64,000 nt of DNA from Paenibacillus albidus (GTDB taxonomy: Bacteria > Bacillota > Bacilli > Paenibacillales > Paenibacillaceae): NCBI RefSeq assembly GCF_014644435.1, contig NZ_BMKR01000011.1:62001-126000 (forward strand), read 5' to 3'. The notes beneath the pieces were generated by a model, which ran no database searches, had not been told where the DNA came from, and was given only the letters and a program-made list of their open reading frames with translations. Of the stretch, positions 1 through 8,816 are shown piece by piece. The translations under genes were made by a program, and so were the position numbers. Every line of letters begins with the position of its first letter. Positions within the stretch are counted from its first letter, which is position 1.

Positions 1-267
1 TTTGGCTGCAGTAACCGCGATCCGGGTTCCAGTATAAGAACCAGGCCCCACGCCCACAGAAATACCGCCAAGCATAGCGGCGGTGGTTCCGGAAGCCCGG
101 AGCGCCTCTTCGATAATCGGCAGCAGATGCACCGAATGGTTCCGTTCCCCGGAAGCATTAATCTCATGCAGAATATTCCCGTCCTCCGTCACAGCTACCC
201 CAAGAGTTGCCGTAGAGGTATCCAGCGCCAAGAACCGCTTACGCGGCTCTTTATTATGATTCGTCAT
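1..267 (-). CDS. tsaB: TsaB, tRNA threonylcarbamoyladenosine synthesis protein (partial, N-terminal part)
   Basis: Only the first 89 codons are in the window; the gene runs off the left edge. The protein opens with a short basic stretch and then FLALDTSTATLGVAV, the ASKHA-fold start typical of TsaB, followed by GVGPGSYTGTRIAV, a family signature. TsaB is the inactive TsaD paralogue that, with TsaD and TsaE, adds threonylcarbamoyl to A37 of ANN-decoding tRNAs. The ATG lies 5 nt after the tsaE stop, with GTGGGG just upstream as ribosome site, so the two genes form one operon. Identification is firm; the missing part cannot be judged. Confidence 0.92.
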   Translation of the reverse strand, partial: MTNHNKEPRKRFLALDTSTATLGVAVTEDGNILHEINASGERNHSVHLLPIIEEALRASGTTAAMLGGISVGVGPGSYTGTRIAVTAAK

Positions 268-272
268 TGTTA

Positions 273-755
273 TTAACCCCACTTCTGGAGCAGCCCCCGG
301 CAAATCCCGCCATAAGGTTCACCGATTCCGGTCACCGTTATCAAGCGTTCATCCGGCCCGATTGTCTCCATATATATGTGCATATGCCGCGGTGGCATCA
401 AATCTGCAATAATACTGCTCCACTCCACCAAACAAATGCCTGTCCCATAAAAATACTCATCCAGCCCCAGCTCGTCCGCTTCCTGAAGCGAAATCCGGTA
501 TACATCCATATGGTACAGCGGCAGTCGTCCTTCATACTCTTTAATAATGGTGAAGGTAGGACTGCTGACCAGGTCCTTGACTCCCAGATGGCGTGCGAAA
601 CCTTGCGAGAATGCCGTCTTGCCCGCACCCAAATCACCGTCCAGCCCGATCACAAGGCCAGGCGAGGCTGCAGCCGCCAGGGCTGCAGCGAGCAGCTCGG
701 TATCCTCCGGGCGGTATGAACGGTAAGTAAACACCGTTTCCACATTATGATCCAA
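273..755 (-). CDS. tsaE: TsaE, ATPase of the tRNA t6A biosynthesis complex
   Basis: 160 residues, the usual length for TsaE (YdiB family). A P-loop GDLGAGKT lies at about residues 40-47, followed by SSPTFTIIKEY and LYHMDVYR, both family signatures. It binds ATP and drives turnover of the TsaB-TsaD complex in the cytoplasm. The start is probably the TTG at 755, 9 nt after AAAGGTGG; a GTG four codons further in is a weaker alternative. It precedes tsaB by 5 nt in the same operon. Confidence 0.95.
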   Translation of the reverse strand: MDHNVETVFTYRSYRPEDTELLAAALAAAASPGLVIGLDGDLGAGKTAFSQGFARHLGVKDLVSSPTFTIIKEYEGRLPLYHMDVYRISLQEADELGLDEYFYGTGICLVEWSSIIADLMPPRHMHIYMETIGPDERLITVTGIGEPYGGICRGLLQKWG

Positions 756-884
756 CCCTGTTGACCACCTTTCCCAATAACCCCCGAATTACAATACTTC
801 TAATTATATCGGTATGAAACTCTCACCGCAACAACTGTCCTGAACTCCAGACCCTTAACTTTAGGGCTAGCAGGCGGTCCACGC

Positions 885-921
885 CAAAAAAGGCCACAAC
901 GCAGCACTGTGCGCATGGCCC
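885..921 (-). terminator. Rho-independent terminator after the SspH gene
   Basis: On the minus strand GGCCA and TGGCC close an imperfect hairpin with an inner GCAC/GTGC-like stem, followed directly by TTTTTT. It lies about 40 nt beyond the sspH stop codon in the correct orientation. Confidence 0.7.
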
Positions 922-958
922 CCTGTGTCTGTATTCTGCTTCCTGCTGCACGCTTTGC

Positions 959-1144
959 TTACCGGGCTTGCTCCTCCAGCCGGTCCACGGCGATCGTATG
1001 TGTATTGGTTGGCCGGGAACCGACCTGCACCGTCGCCATTCCATTATCCGCATCCACATGCTCAATCCACACCGGCTCCCCGTCCAAATGAACGGCTATG
1101 GTCTCTTTTGACTTATAAATATCCTGGGCCCGCTTTACATCCAT
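959..1144 (-). CDS. sspH: Small acid-soluble spore protein, H type
   Basis: 61 residues beginning MDVKRAQDIYKSK, with WIEHVD and ending in HTIAVDRLEEQ. This matches the SspH family of minor small acid-soluble spore proteins in length and sequence. Such proteins are made in the forespore and packed in the spore core; their exact role is unclear. The ATG follows GGAGATGAAATTCC. A small acidic protein gene lies 24 nt upstream on the same strand, and a terminator follows, so the two make a short operon. It is the clearest evidence in the window that the host forms endospores. Confidence 0.9.
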   Translation of the reverse strand: MDVKRAQDIYKSKETIAVHLDGEPVWIEHVDADNGMATVQVGSRPTNTHTIAVDRLEEQAR

Positions 1145-1168
1145 GGAATTTCATCTCCTCGCGTTGTG

Positions 1169-1408
1169 TTATTCCTCATCGTCTTTTTCCTCGAAAGGCG
1201 GATCACCAATTGTATCCTCCGCATCAAGCCTGCCGGTATCCTCACTGGCCGCAGCTTCCTCAGGGTAAGCCACCACACGCTCCCAATTGACGGCTTCCGC
1301 AGGAATCGCCGGCCCTGTCAAGAGATCGCGCCAACCTTCCATTCCCAGCTCCATATTGTCCCTCCGATGGCCGTTTCCTTTTTCACCCGGCATTTTTTGA
1401 CAGGCCAT
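1169..1408 (-). CDS. Small acidic protein of unknown function, upstream of sspH
   Basis: About 79 residues, not recognised. The C-terminal half is strongly acidic (ends DPPFEEKDDEE) and no membrane segment or known motif is visible. I chose the ATG at 1408 because TAAAGGCGG lies 7 nt before it; an ATG at 1453 would add 15 residues but is spaced about 12 nt from its nearest purine-rich site. The gene stops 24 nt before sspH on the same strand, so it is probably co-transcribed and may be spore-associated; this is inference from position. Confidence 0.5.
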   Translation of the reverse strand: MACQKMPGEKGNGHRRDNMELGMEGWRDLLTGPAIPAEAVNWERVVAYPEEAAASEDTGRLDAEDTIGDPPFEEKDDEE

Positions 1409-1527
1409 TACCGGTCCGCCTTTATTTTTTCCCACAATTCTCAGAAGATACATCCGGCTAGAAATCCGCCTTCCATCTCATACTAAGCCAAAGCAATCAT
1501 CCGAATTTTTTAAGGAGGCGTTCCCTC

Positions 1528-2502
1528 ATGCACACTGTCTGGAAAGGGGCTATCAGCTTCGGTCTGGTGCATGTACCGGTTAAAATGTTCTCCGCCACGG
1601 AGGACAAGGACATTTCCTTGCGTTACATCCATAGAGAATGCGGCAGTCCGCTTTCTTATGTGCGCAAATGTCCCGTATGCGACAAAGAAGTGGCCTGGGA
1701 AGAAATCGGCAAAGGCTATGAGTATGAAAAGGGAAAATTTGTGGTGTTTGATAAAGAAGAGCTGGACCAGCTGACTGAGGAGAGCAGCAAAAGCATAACC
1801 ATTCTAGATTTTGTGGATTTGACGGAGATTGACCCGATTTATTTCCAGAAAACGTATTACCTGTCCCCGGACCAAGCCGGCGCGGGAGCGTACCGGCTGT
1901 TGATGGAAGCGATGCGGCAGACCGGAAAAATCGGCATTGCCAAAATCTCAATCCGCTCCAAAAGCAGTCTTGCGGCGATTCGGGTGCTTGAGGAATGTCT
2001 CGCGATTGAGACTATTTTTTATCCCGATGAGGTGCGTCCGGCCTCCCAGGTTCCCAATCTCCCGGAGGCCGGAATCGTAAACGACCGGGAGCTGGACATG
2101 GCGAAGCTGCTGATATCCCAGCTGTCCACGCCGTTTGAGCCGGCCAAGTATACCGATGATTACCGGCAGCGGATGCTGGATCTGATCTCCCACAAGGTAT
2201 CGGGTGAAGAGTTTCATATTGCGCCTGCGCGTCAGGAGAGCAATGTTATTGACCTGATGGCAGCGCTGCAGGCCAGTATCGAGGCGGTTCAGCATGTTCC
2301 TTCCGACCCGGGCCCTTCCAAGGCCGCAGGCAAACCCAAAGCCAAGCCGCAAACGGCAGCTGCCGGCGCCAAAAAAACAAGTAAAGCCAAAGGCCCGGCT
2401 GCAGAGCCTGCCGCCCAGGGAAACACCGCCACCGGTCCGATTCCGGTCATAGCCCCCAAACCCAAACGCCGCACCGCCAAGAGCAAAGAGACGGGTTCCT
2501 AG
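1528..2502 (+). CDS. ku: Ku, double-strand DNA end-binding protein for non-homologous end joining
   Basis: 324 residues. The N-terminal 255 or so form the bacterial Ku core (MHTVWKGAISFGLVHVPVKM, then SLRYIHRECG and KCPVCDKEV, family signatures). Residues from about 262 to the end are a Lys/Ala/Pro-rich tail (KAAGKPKAKPQ, KPKRRTAKSK) like the basic tails of other bacterial Ku proteins, which help DNA binding and LigD recruitment. Ku homodimers thread onto DNA ends and bring in LigD. AAGGAGG lies upstream of the ATG. The ligase gene follows after 12 nt and the polymerase gene after that, giving a full repair operon. A CATACTA at 1479-1485 resembles a sigma-G -10 element, but no matching -35 was found. 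Confidence 0.96.
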   Translation: MHTVWKGAISFGLVHVPVKMFSATEDKDISLRYIHRECGSPLSYVRKCPVCDKEVAWEEIGKGYEYEKGKFVVFDKEELDQLTEESSKSITILDFVDLTEIDPIYFQKTYYLSPDQAGAGAYRLLMEAMRQTGKIGIAKISIRSKSSLAAIRVLEECLAIETIFYPDEVRPASQVPNLPEAGIVNDRELDMAKLLISQLSTPFEPAKYTDDYRQRMLDLISHKVSGEEFHIAPARQESNVIDLMAALQASIEAVQHVPSDPGPSKAAGKPKAKPQTAAAGAKKTSKAKGPAAEPAAQGNTATGPIPVIAPKPKRRTAKSKETGS

Positions 2503-2514
2503 GAGGCGGTACGG

Positions 2515-3450
2515 ATGAGCCTCAAACCTGTCGTTCCCTTTGAGCCCATTCTGGCTGCACAGCTTCCCCAAGGCGATCAGTGGATTGCCCAGATTAAATG
2601 GGATGGGGTACGGATGTTGTCTTATTATGACGGACATACCTCCGAGCTCATCAACCGGCGCGGCAACCGCCGCACCCCGCAGTATCCCGAGCTGGCTGAC
2701 ATCAGGGCGTATTGCCGAGCGGAATCGGTGATTCTTGACGGTGAAGTGATCGCACTTCATCAGGGCAAGCCTTCTTTCCATGAAGTCATGCGGCGGGACA
2801 GCCGGAAGAACCAGTCTGCCATCCTGGCCATTTTGCATCAAGTGCCCGTGATCTATATGGTGTTTGATATTTTGTACTGCAATGGCCTTTGGACTCTTGA
2901 CCAGCCGTTATCCTCGCGGCAGCAGCTGCTGTCCGATATGCTGCTGCCTCACCCGCATGTTCAGGCCGTTCCCAGCTATACGGACCCGGAACAATTGTAC
3001 GCCGCCGCGTTGAGCCAGGGGCTTGAAGGCATTGTTTGCAAAGATATCTCCAGTACCTATGCTTTGGGCGGCAAAGACAAACGCTGGCAGAAACGAAAAA
3101 TCATCTCCGACCTCACAGCTGTAGCAGGAGGAGTTACCTTTCGTGACGGTACCGTAAATGCCCTGCTGCTTGGGCTTTATGATGAAGAAGGCAAGCTGCA
3201 TTACATCGGACATGCCGGGGCAGGCCGGCTGACTGTGCAGGATTGGCGGGATCTGACTTTAGAAGCACACAGCTTGGCTTCCGGGGTGATGCCATTTGCC
3301 ACGCTGCCCGAACGGGTCAAAGGAGCATTCTGGATCCGGCCCGAGCTTGTTTTTAAGGTTCATTTTCTGGAGTGGAATACGTCCGGCACTCTCCGCCAGC
3401 CTGTGCTTCAAGGGAGGGTTGAGCTTCCGCCGCTCGATTGCCGTCTTTGA
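2515..3450 (+). CDS. ligD: ATP-dependent DNA ligase, LigD ligase domain as a separate protein
   Basis: 311 residues. Motif I is KWDG with the AMP-accepting lysine at about position 28; further nucleotidyltransferase motifs are VILDGEVIAL and LEGIVCKD, followed by an OB-fold region to the C-terminus. It seals nicks and ends held by Ku. In Bacillus subtilis LigD (YkoU) the ligase comes first and the polymerase second in a single protein of about 610 residues; here the ligase ends at TGA 3450 and the polymerase is in another frame. AGGAGG precedes the ATG. The order ku-ligase-polymerase supports a working end-joining operon. Confidence 0.93.
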   Translation: MSLKPVVPFEPILAAQLPQGDQWIAQIKWDGVRMLSYYDGHTSELINRRGNRRTPQYPELADIRAYCRAESVILDGEVIALHQGKPSFHEVMRRDSRKNQSAILAILHQVPVIYMVFDILYCNGLWTLDQPLSSRQQLLSDMLLPHPHVQAVPSYTDPEQLYAAALSQGLEGIVCKDISSTYALGGKDKRWQKRKIISDLTAVAGGVTFRDGTVNALLLGLYDEEGKLHYIGHAGAGRLTVQDWRDLTLEAHSLASGVMPFATLPERVKGAFWIRPELVFKVHFLEWNTSGTLRQPVLQGRVELPPLDCRL

Positions 3451-3473
3451 TTAAGGAGAAAGGAGGAACTATA

Positions 3474-4358
3474 ATGGCTGTCGCCGTCAAAGGCTCCATC
3501 ACTGTAGAAGGCCAGGAAATCACAATAACAAATCCCGACAAACCGCTCTGGCCGGATATGGGGATTACCAAACGAATCTATTTGGAAAAGCTCGCTGTAC
3601 TCTCCCCTTACCTGCTGCGTTATTGCCGTGACCGCCTGCTGACGGTTATCCGCTATCCGCACGGAGTGGACGGTATGTCCTTTTATCAGAAAAATGCGCC
3701 CGAACCGCTGCCTCCCTTTGTGCGGACGGCCGTCCATGAGAAGATTACCTATATTACGCTGCAGGGACTGCCTGATCTGTTATGGCTGGGCAACCTGGCC
3801 GCCTTGGAATTCCATCCTTCGCTGCACTATGCCGGAAGCACTTTGCCCTGTGAGTGGATGATTGATCTGGACCCGTCCCGGGAAGTCGAGCCGCGGATCA
3901 TGGAAGCCGCCTCCATTGTAGGCCAGGTGCTGAGATCCCTTGGATTATTGTCGGTCCCGAAGACCTCGGGAGCCACCGGCGTGCAGATTATCGTGCCCGT
4001 CCATCCAGGGGTCACCTTTGAGGAACTGCGCCGGATCGGCCACTTTGTCGGCCGCTTCGTCACGGAGAAACATCCGGACTTGTTTACACTGGAACGGCTC
4101 AAAAAAAATCGCGGCGACCGGATCTATTTTGATTACCTGCAGCATTACGGCGGCAAAACCCTGGCCGCCCCCTATACCCCACGCGCCCGTCCACAGGCGA
4201 CTGTATCCACTCCGTTATTGTGGGAAGAGGTAGAGCGGAATGTGTCCCCTTTAGATTTCCATCTGCTCAACATTGAAGAGCGCTTGCGCAGCATCGGTGA
4301 TCTGATTGAGCAGCTTCCGCCGCAGCCGGTGGAGGCTATCATTACGCAGCTGTCCTGA
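3474..4358 (+). CDS. LigD-type DNA polymerase (primase-like) as a separate protein
   Basis: 294 residues, the archaeo-eukaryotic primase-like polymerase of bacterial end joining. Visible signatures are TNPDKPLWPDMGITK near the N-terminus, HGVDGMSFYQKNAP at about 63-76, the metal-binding DLD at 131-133 (EWMIDLDPS), GATGVQIIVPV and RIYFDYLQ. It fills gaps with ribo- or deoxyribonucleotides at broken ends. I chose the ATG at 3474, which has AAGGAGAAAGGAGG before it, over an in-frame ATG at 3438 that overlaps the ligase gene and lacks such a site. The spacing to the ligase stop is 23 nt. Confidence 0.93.
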   Translation: MAVAVKGSITVEGQEITITNPDKPLWPDMGITKRIYLEKLAVLSPYLLRYCRDRLLTVIRYPHGVDGMSFYQKNAPEPLPPFVRTAVHEKITYITLQGLPDLLWLGNLAALEFHPSLHYAGSTLPCEWMIDLDPSREVEPRIMEAASIVGQVLRSLGLLSVPKTSGATGVQIIVPVHPGVTFEELRRIGHFVGRFVTEKHPDLFTLERLKKNRGDRIYFDYLQHYGGKTLAAPYTPRARPQATVSTPLLWEEVERNVSPLDFHLLNIEERLRSIGDLIEQLPPQPVEAIITQLS

Positions 4359-4388
4359 ATAGGCTGTGCAGTGCCAAAGACAATGAAA

Positions 4389-4440
4389 CAAGCCCGCAGC
4401 ATCTACGCTACGGGCTTGTCAGGCGTCCCGCTCGGGGACT
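4389..4440. terminator. Hairpins between convergent ligD-polymerase and yitT-like genes
   Basis: CAAGCCCG and CGGGCTTG (4389-4418) pair perfectly with a further AGC/GCT inside; on the minus strand a TTGTTT stretch follows. A second small hairpin (GTCCC-GCTCG-GGGAC) lies at 4425-4439. The position between two convergent genes fits a two-way terminator, better supported for the minus strand. Confidence 0.55.
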
Positions 4441-4552
4441 GAAGGTATTATATATGAGAATACAGCAACTTGTACTTTCAAGGCTGTATATATTGCTACA
4501 CTATTCGTAAACATACCTTCTTTCGGTAAATTGGAACCCCCAAGGAGTCCCG

Positions 4553-5461
4553 CTAATGAATGGCTTTTTTCTTGAAACGGCCACCTTTGACATCATGTAT
4601 ATTGCCAATGGCCACAAATGCATCCGAATCCCAATCCTCTACGATGGATTTCAGCTTGGCTTCTTCGAGACGGGTGATGACTACAAATATCACCTTTTTG
4701 TTCTCGCCGGAGAATCCGCCTTCCCCATCCAGATAAGTAACACCACGTCCAAGACGTTCGGTCAGTGCTTCTCCGATATCGCGGAATTTCTCGCTGATAA
4801 TCCATACCGACTTCGATTGATCCAGACCTTCGAGAGTAATATCAATCAATTTAAACGCTATATAATACGCAATCAAGGAGAACATGGCATTGTTCCAACC
4901 AAAAACAAATCCCGCACCGGATAAGATAAACAGGTTGAAGAACATGACCACTTCACCAACAGAGAATGGCAGTTTTTTGGCAATTAGAATCGCTACAATT
5001 TCCGTACCATCCAGTGATCCGCCATACCTCACAACCAGACCGACGCCAACCCCGAGAATGATGCCCCCAAAGACGGCAGCAAGCAGCGGCTCAAAGGTAA
5101 AGGCACTTACAGGATGCAGAAGCTGGGTACCAATAGACATTAGAACGACAGCATATAAGGTGGATAAGGCAAAGGTCTTGCCGATTTGCTTATACCCGAT
5201 AGCCAGAAACGGAAGATTCAGCAAGGTCAGCAGGATCCCCAGAGGAATATGAAAAATATGCGACAGCATAATGGATATGCCCGTGATCCCGCCATCAATC
5301 ATACTGTTGGGAACCAGGAAAATCTCAAGTGCAACAGCCATCATTGCCGCCCCAATGGTCAGCATGACGATCCGTTGTGCCTGCTTCGCTGCCTTAAAAG
5401 CCCCTGATTTCTGCGGTCTCTTCTGCCCTTCTTTCGTAAACACTTGATCACTTACAGTCAT
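4553..5461 (-). CDS. YitT family membrane protein (DUF161/DUF2179)
   Basis: 302 residues. After a polar N-terminus of about 25 residues come roughly five to six membrane segments, with the family's conserved VPNSMIDGGITGISI and VRYGGSLDGTEIVAI signatures. The C-terminal 80 residues form the soluble DUF2179 domain (YLDGEGGFSG, then FVVITRLEEAKLKSIV and FVAIGNIHDVKGGRF). Bacillota carry many paralogues; function is not established. GGGGGAG lies just before the ATG. It stands alone, convergent with the ligase operon. Confidence 0.9.
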   Translation of the reverse strand: MTVSDQVFTKEGQKRPQKSGAFKAAKQAQRIVMLTIGAAMMAVALEIFLVPNSMIDGGITGISIMLSHIFHIPLGILLTLLNLPFLAIGYKQIGKTFALSTLYAVVLMSIGTQLLHPVSAFTFEPLLAAVFGGIILGVGVGLVVRYGGSLDGTEIVAILIAKKLPFSVGEVVMFFNLFILSGAGFVFGWNNAMFSLIAYYIAFKLIDITLEGLDQSKSVWIISEKFRDIGEALTERLGRGVTYLDGEGGFSGENKKVIFVVITRLEEAKLKSIVEDWDSDAFVAIGNIHDVKGGRFKKKAIH

Positions 5462-5548
5462 AGAACTCCCCCTACAATAGCAGTATAGTGTGAAACATTC
5501 GAAGTATATTGGTTACTATACCTTCTTATATTTCTTTTAGTACACTTC

Positions 5549-5577
5549 ATTATATCATAAAAGGGCGTTCTCTAAGG
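5549..5577 (-). promoter_or_regulatory. Possible promoter of the yitT-like gene
   Basis: A perfect TATAAT (minus strand, 5549-5554) lies about 90 nt upstream of the start. The -35 region at the expected distance is weak (CTTAGA/TTAGAG), so this rests mainly on the -10 box. Confidence 0.3.
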
Positions 5578-5628
5578 AGTGAAACCTGCAATATCGTTTG
5601 AAAAGTTTGATCTTTGCCTCCTTTCCAG

Positions 5629-7059
5629 TTATAAAAGCGGGGATAACAGCTGACAGAGCTCTTCACCCAGCTTGACAATCCGCCCCCTCCTTCTGAATAC
5701 TATGGGGTCAATATATTCACTGTCGTTCAGATCCGACTCAAAGCCCGAGGCCAACTGCTCTATAGTCTGCGGATCAAGCAGCACGGCTGTCAGCTCAAAG
5801 TTGGAGTAGAAGCTGCGCATATCCAGGTTCGCACTTCCTACCGTCGCCAGCAGATCGTCAACGATCATGATTTTGGCATGCATAAAACCCTTGGTGTAGC
5901 GGTAGAATTTCACTCCGGCATCCTGCAGATCCTCCAGGTAGGACAGCGAAGCATGATACACCAGCTTGTTATCCGGCTTGGCCGGAATGATAATCTTCAC
6001 CTCCACTCCGCTGAGCACAGCACTCTTCAGGGCCCGGGAAATGGCCGAATCGGGGATAAAGTAGGGGGAGGTTATCCAGATCCGCCGCTCTGCTGCATTC
6101 AGCGCACCAAAATACATCTCCTGAGTGGCATCAATATCTCCGTCCGGCCCGCTCCCCACAATTTGCACCGCCTGCCGGCTCTCACAGGAATGTCCAGGAA
6201 ACAACCGGGGGTGGCTCATCCCTTCACCTGATGCGAGCCGCCAATCCTTCAAAAAGGCATACTGGATATAATAGACTGAATCCCCTTCCAGACGCAGGTG
6301 TGCATCACGCCAATAGCCCATCTTCGGGCTTTTGCCAAGATAATCATCCCCCACATTCATCCCTCCGGCAAAGCCGACAAGCCCGTCCACCACCATAATT
6401 TTACGATGATTGCGGTAATTGAAGCGGCGGTCCAGTAGAGAAGTCAAAGGCGGCAAAAAAAAGTGAAACTCCACCCCCGCTTGTCTGAATCTGCGGACAA
6501 AGCTGCGGCTAAGGTTATGGCTGCCAAGACCATCACACAAAAGACGCACCTTGACCCCTTGACGCGCCTTGCGGATCATAACCTCCTGAAAGCGGCAGCC
6601 GATGTCATCATCGCGAAAAATATAAAATTCCAGATGAATATGTTCCTTCGCAGCCTCCATCGCTTCCAGCATCGCATCAAAGGCTTCTCTGCCGGTCGAC
6701 AGTATACGGATGCGGTTTCGGCCGGAAACCGGACTGTCGGACAGACTGGCAAGCAAACGCAGCAAACCTGGACGCGAGGCATACTTCGGATTGCCGCTGT
6801 CCGCCACATTATTCACAAGGGTGCTCCGCCCCTTCACATGGGTACGAATCTCCCGGAAGAGTGAGATGCCTCTTCTGCTGATTTTGCGATTCTGCCAATA
6901 GTTGCGGCCCAGGAAGCAATAGAACACCAGCCCGAGAGGCGGACAGAGGAACGTAATAAACAGCCAGGCCATAGCTCTTTGCGGACGCCGGTATTCAAGG
7001 ATTAAAATCAGGGCAATCTGTATAATCATTAGGATCAAAATGATCGCAAGTATCTTCAT
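5629..7059 (-). CDS. cls: Cardiolipin synthase (phospholipase D superfamily)
   Basis: 476 residues, standard length. Two hydrophobic segments occupy residues 1-20 and 30-52, followed by two phospholipase D motifs: HRKIMVVD (H218, K220, D225) and HAKIMIVD (H394, K396, D401). The enzyme joins two phosphatidylglycerols into cardiolipin and glycerol at the cytoplasmic membrane. AAGGGAGG precedes the ATG. It is divergent from the M23 peptidase gene. Both active-site motifs are complete, so it should be active. Confidence 0.94.
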   Translation of the reverse strand: MKILAIILILMIIQIALILILEYRRPQRAMAWLFITFLCPPLGLVFYCFLGRNYWQNRKISRRGISLFREIRTHVKGRSTLVNNVADSGNPKYASRPGLLRLLASLSDSPVSGRNRIRILSTGREAFDAMLEAMEAAKEHIHLEFYIFRDDDIGCRFQEVMIRKARQGVKVRLLCDGLGSHNLSRSFVRRFRQAGVEFHFFLPPLTSLLDRRFNYRNHRKIMVVDGLVGFAGGMNVGDDYLGKSPKMGYWRDAHLRLEGDSVYYIQYAFLKDWRLASGEGMSHPRLFPGHSCESRQAVQIVGSGPDGDIDATQEMYFGALNAAERRIWITSPYFIPDSAISRALKSAVLSGVEVKIIIPAKPDNKLVYHASLSYLEDLQDAGVKFYRYTKGFMHAKIMIVDDLLATVGSANLDMRSFYSNFELTAVLLDPQTIEQLASGFESDLNDSEYIDPIVFRRRGRIVKLGEELCQLLSPLL

Positions 7060-7290
7060 TCGGTCCCTCCCTTAACTTGAAGCTAGAAAGCCGGAGCATG
7101 GCTATGCTATGCCGACTCTAGTACAGGTTTTGCCGTAACTCTCTTTGTTTATTCAAGTAAACCGTTGTCATGTTCCCCAAAGTGCCGGAATACATAGAGT
7201 AATAGGACAATATCGGATGAGCCCGCCGGGAAGAAGAGACAGGGTACACAGGAACACAGGTGGCGGCGCAAGCCGCAGGAAGGAGGCACC

Positions 7291-8316
7291 ATGAAAAACA
7301 GGCCTGATCATAACAAGATTACGCTGCTGGTCGTCCGGGAGGCAGGACGTCCGGTCAGACAACTTCAGCTATCCAAGCCGCTGGCTCTGGCTTTGCCGGC
7401 AGTTGCTGCCCTCTCCATCTCCAGTCTGGTCACCTCAATGCATTTTCATGCCTCACAGTCCATTTCGCAGCTGGAAGCCGAAGCCGCCGCGCTCACCCTG
7501 AGCAATCTCCGTATGGAAATGCAGGTTGCCGATAAGGATGAGGCGCTGCTGCGCCTTCGCAGTCAGGTGACGGAGCTTTCGGAGGAAGCGGAAGGTATCA
7601 AAGACCAGCTGAAAAATGTAAGCGAGCTGGAAGAGAAGCTTCAATCCCTGATCGACAAGGGCAAGAACTTCTCTTCCGGCACTGCTGCCGATGCTGCCTC
7701 AAACACCTCTGCCCCTCCGCAGGTTGGAGGGGAGTACATCGCGGTTCACCAGCAGGATCCTTTTCAAATGGTGGAGCAAACCAGGGATGAATTCCAGGAA
7801 ATCCGCAGTCTGCTCGATGAGATGGTTCACAGTATCTCAAATACAATCACCGAAGCCCAGGCCGTGAATACCGCCCAGGCCAAAGTGCAGGCCCAGCAGG
7901 CCCGGGCGCGGCAAGCGAAGCTCGATTCCGTCGCCCAGTGGCCTACCCAGTCCAGAATGATCTCATCCAGCTTCGGATACCGCACCGATCCGTTCAAGGG
8001 AAGTTCCGCCTTCCACTCGGGTATTGATATTGCCGCCCCTTCAGGTGACCCTGTATACGCAGCGCTGGGCGGAACCGTACTTGCAGTGGATCAGCAAGGG
8101 GCGCGCGGCAAATATATTGTCATTGAGCATCCCGGCGGACTGGAGACCTGGTACATGCACTTAAGCGGAATGAACGTAACTGCCGGAGAGAAAGTCAGGA
8201 AAGGCCAGAATATCGGGCAGATCGGCAGTACCGGACGCAGCACGGGTCCCCATCTCCATTTTCAGGTAGTGAAGCATAACAAGCCGGTTAATCCTTTGAC
8301 CTATGTAAAGCCGTAA
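7291..8316 (+). CDS. Membrane-anchored M23 (LytM) peptidase with coiled coil
   Basis: 341 residues. A basic N-terminus, one membrane segment (about 30-50), a coiled coil (about 55-125, rich in E, L and Q), a linker, and an M23 domain from about 225 to the end. The zinc ligands are present in FHSGIDIAAPSG (H and D) and GPHLHFQV (H-x-H). The domain cuts peptide cross-links of peptidoglycan outside the membrane. AAGGAGG precedes the ATG. A bactofilin gene follows after 43 nt; this pairing occurs in other bacteria where bactofilin positions the peptidase and shapes the cell or spore wall. A role in shape or sporulation here is inference. Confidence 0.92.
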   Translation: MKNRPDHNKITLLVVREAGRPVRQLQLSKPLALALPAVAALSISSLVTSMHFHASQSISQLEAEAAALTLSNLRMEMQVADKDEALLRLRSQVTELSEEAEGIKDQLKNVSELEEKLQSLIDKGKNFSSGTAADAASNTSAPPQVGGEYIAVHQQDPFQMVEQTRDEFQEIRSLLDEMVHSISNTITEAQAVNTAQAKVQAQQARARQAKLDSVAQWPTQSRMISSSFGYRTDPFKGSSAFHSGIDIAAPSGDPVYAALGGTVLAVDQQGARGKYIVIEHPGGLETWYMHLSGMNVTAGEKVRKGQNIGQIGSTGRSTGPHLHFQVVKHNKPVNPLTYVKP

Positions 8317-8359
8317 ACCAACAGCCAATCTATTCACAGGAGAACGGGAGGAATTTGAA

Positions 8360-8797
8360 ATGTGGAAAAAAAAGCAGCAGCTCCCCTTTAAGTCTACCGA
8401 CTCTTTGATTGGACACGGGGGAACCTTGGAGGGTAAAGTGCACTGCGATACCAATCTGCGGATTGAGGGCAGCTTCAGCGGTGAGATTGAATGCACCGGA
8501 ACAGTTACCGTAGGGGAGCATGGATTGGTGCATTCCAGCATTATTGCGCAGGAGATCATTATTGCCGGCAAAGTGTTCGGTAATGTGACGGTAGACCGCC
8601 GGCTGGTTATGACCTGCACCGGACAGCTGCACGGCAGCATCTCCGCAGGGAGCCTCAGCATTATGGAAGGCGGGGTATTGAGCGGTTCGGTTGACATGAA
8701 AGAACAGCCCGCCCCGGAAAAAGCGGGCGGGCACGAGAAACAGAAGGACAAGGCAGGCAAGCGTTCCAAAGCTCAAGCTGCACGTGAAGCGGGTTAA
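8360..8797 (+). CDS. Bactofilin family cytoskeletal protein
   Basis: 145 residues. The centre (about 17-115) is a run of short glycine-containing beta repeats (GTLEGKVHCDTNLRIEG, then GEIECTGTVTVGEHG and GKVFGNVTVD), the right-handed beta-helix of DUF583/bactofilin. The C-terminal 35 residues are charged and probably disordered. Bactofilins polymerise without nucleotide at the inner membrane face. GGGAGG lies before the ATG. It follows the M23 peptidase by 43 nt and probably shares its transcript. Confidence 0.92.
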   Translation: MWKKKQQLPFKSTDSLIGHGGTLEGKVHCDTNLRIEGSFSGEIECTGTVTVGEHGLVHSSIIAQEIIIAGKVFGNVTVDRRLVMTCTGQLHGSISAGSLSIMEGGVLSGSVDMKEQPAPEKAGGHEKQKDKAGKRSKAQAAREAG

Positions 8798-8816
8798 ATC
8801 CTTGGACTTGGATGTC

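Noticed and set aside
1948..2841. 297-codon frame opposite ku and ligD
   Set aside because: Antisense to two well-supported genes; no motif.
4425..4440. Small hairpin GTCCC-GCTCG-GGGAC as an independent regulatory element
   Set aside because: It lies between convergent genes beside a stronger hairpin; most simply part of the terminator region.
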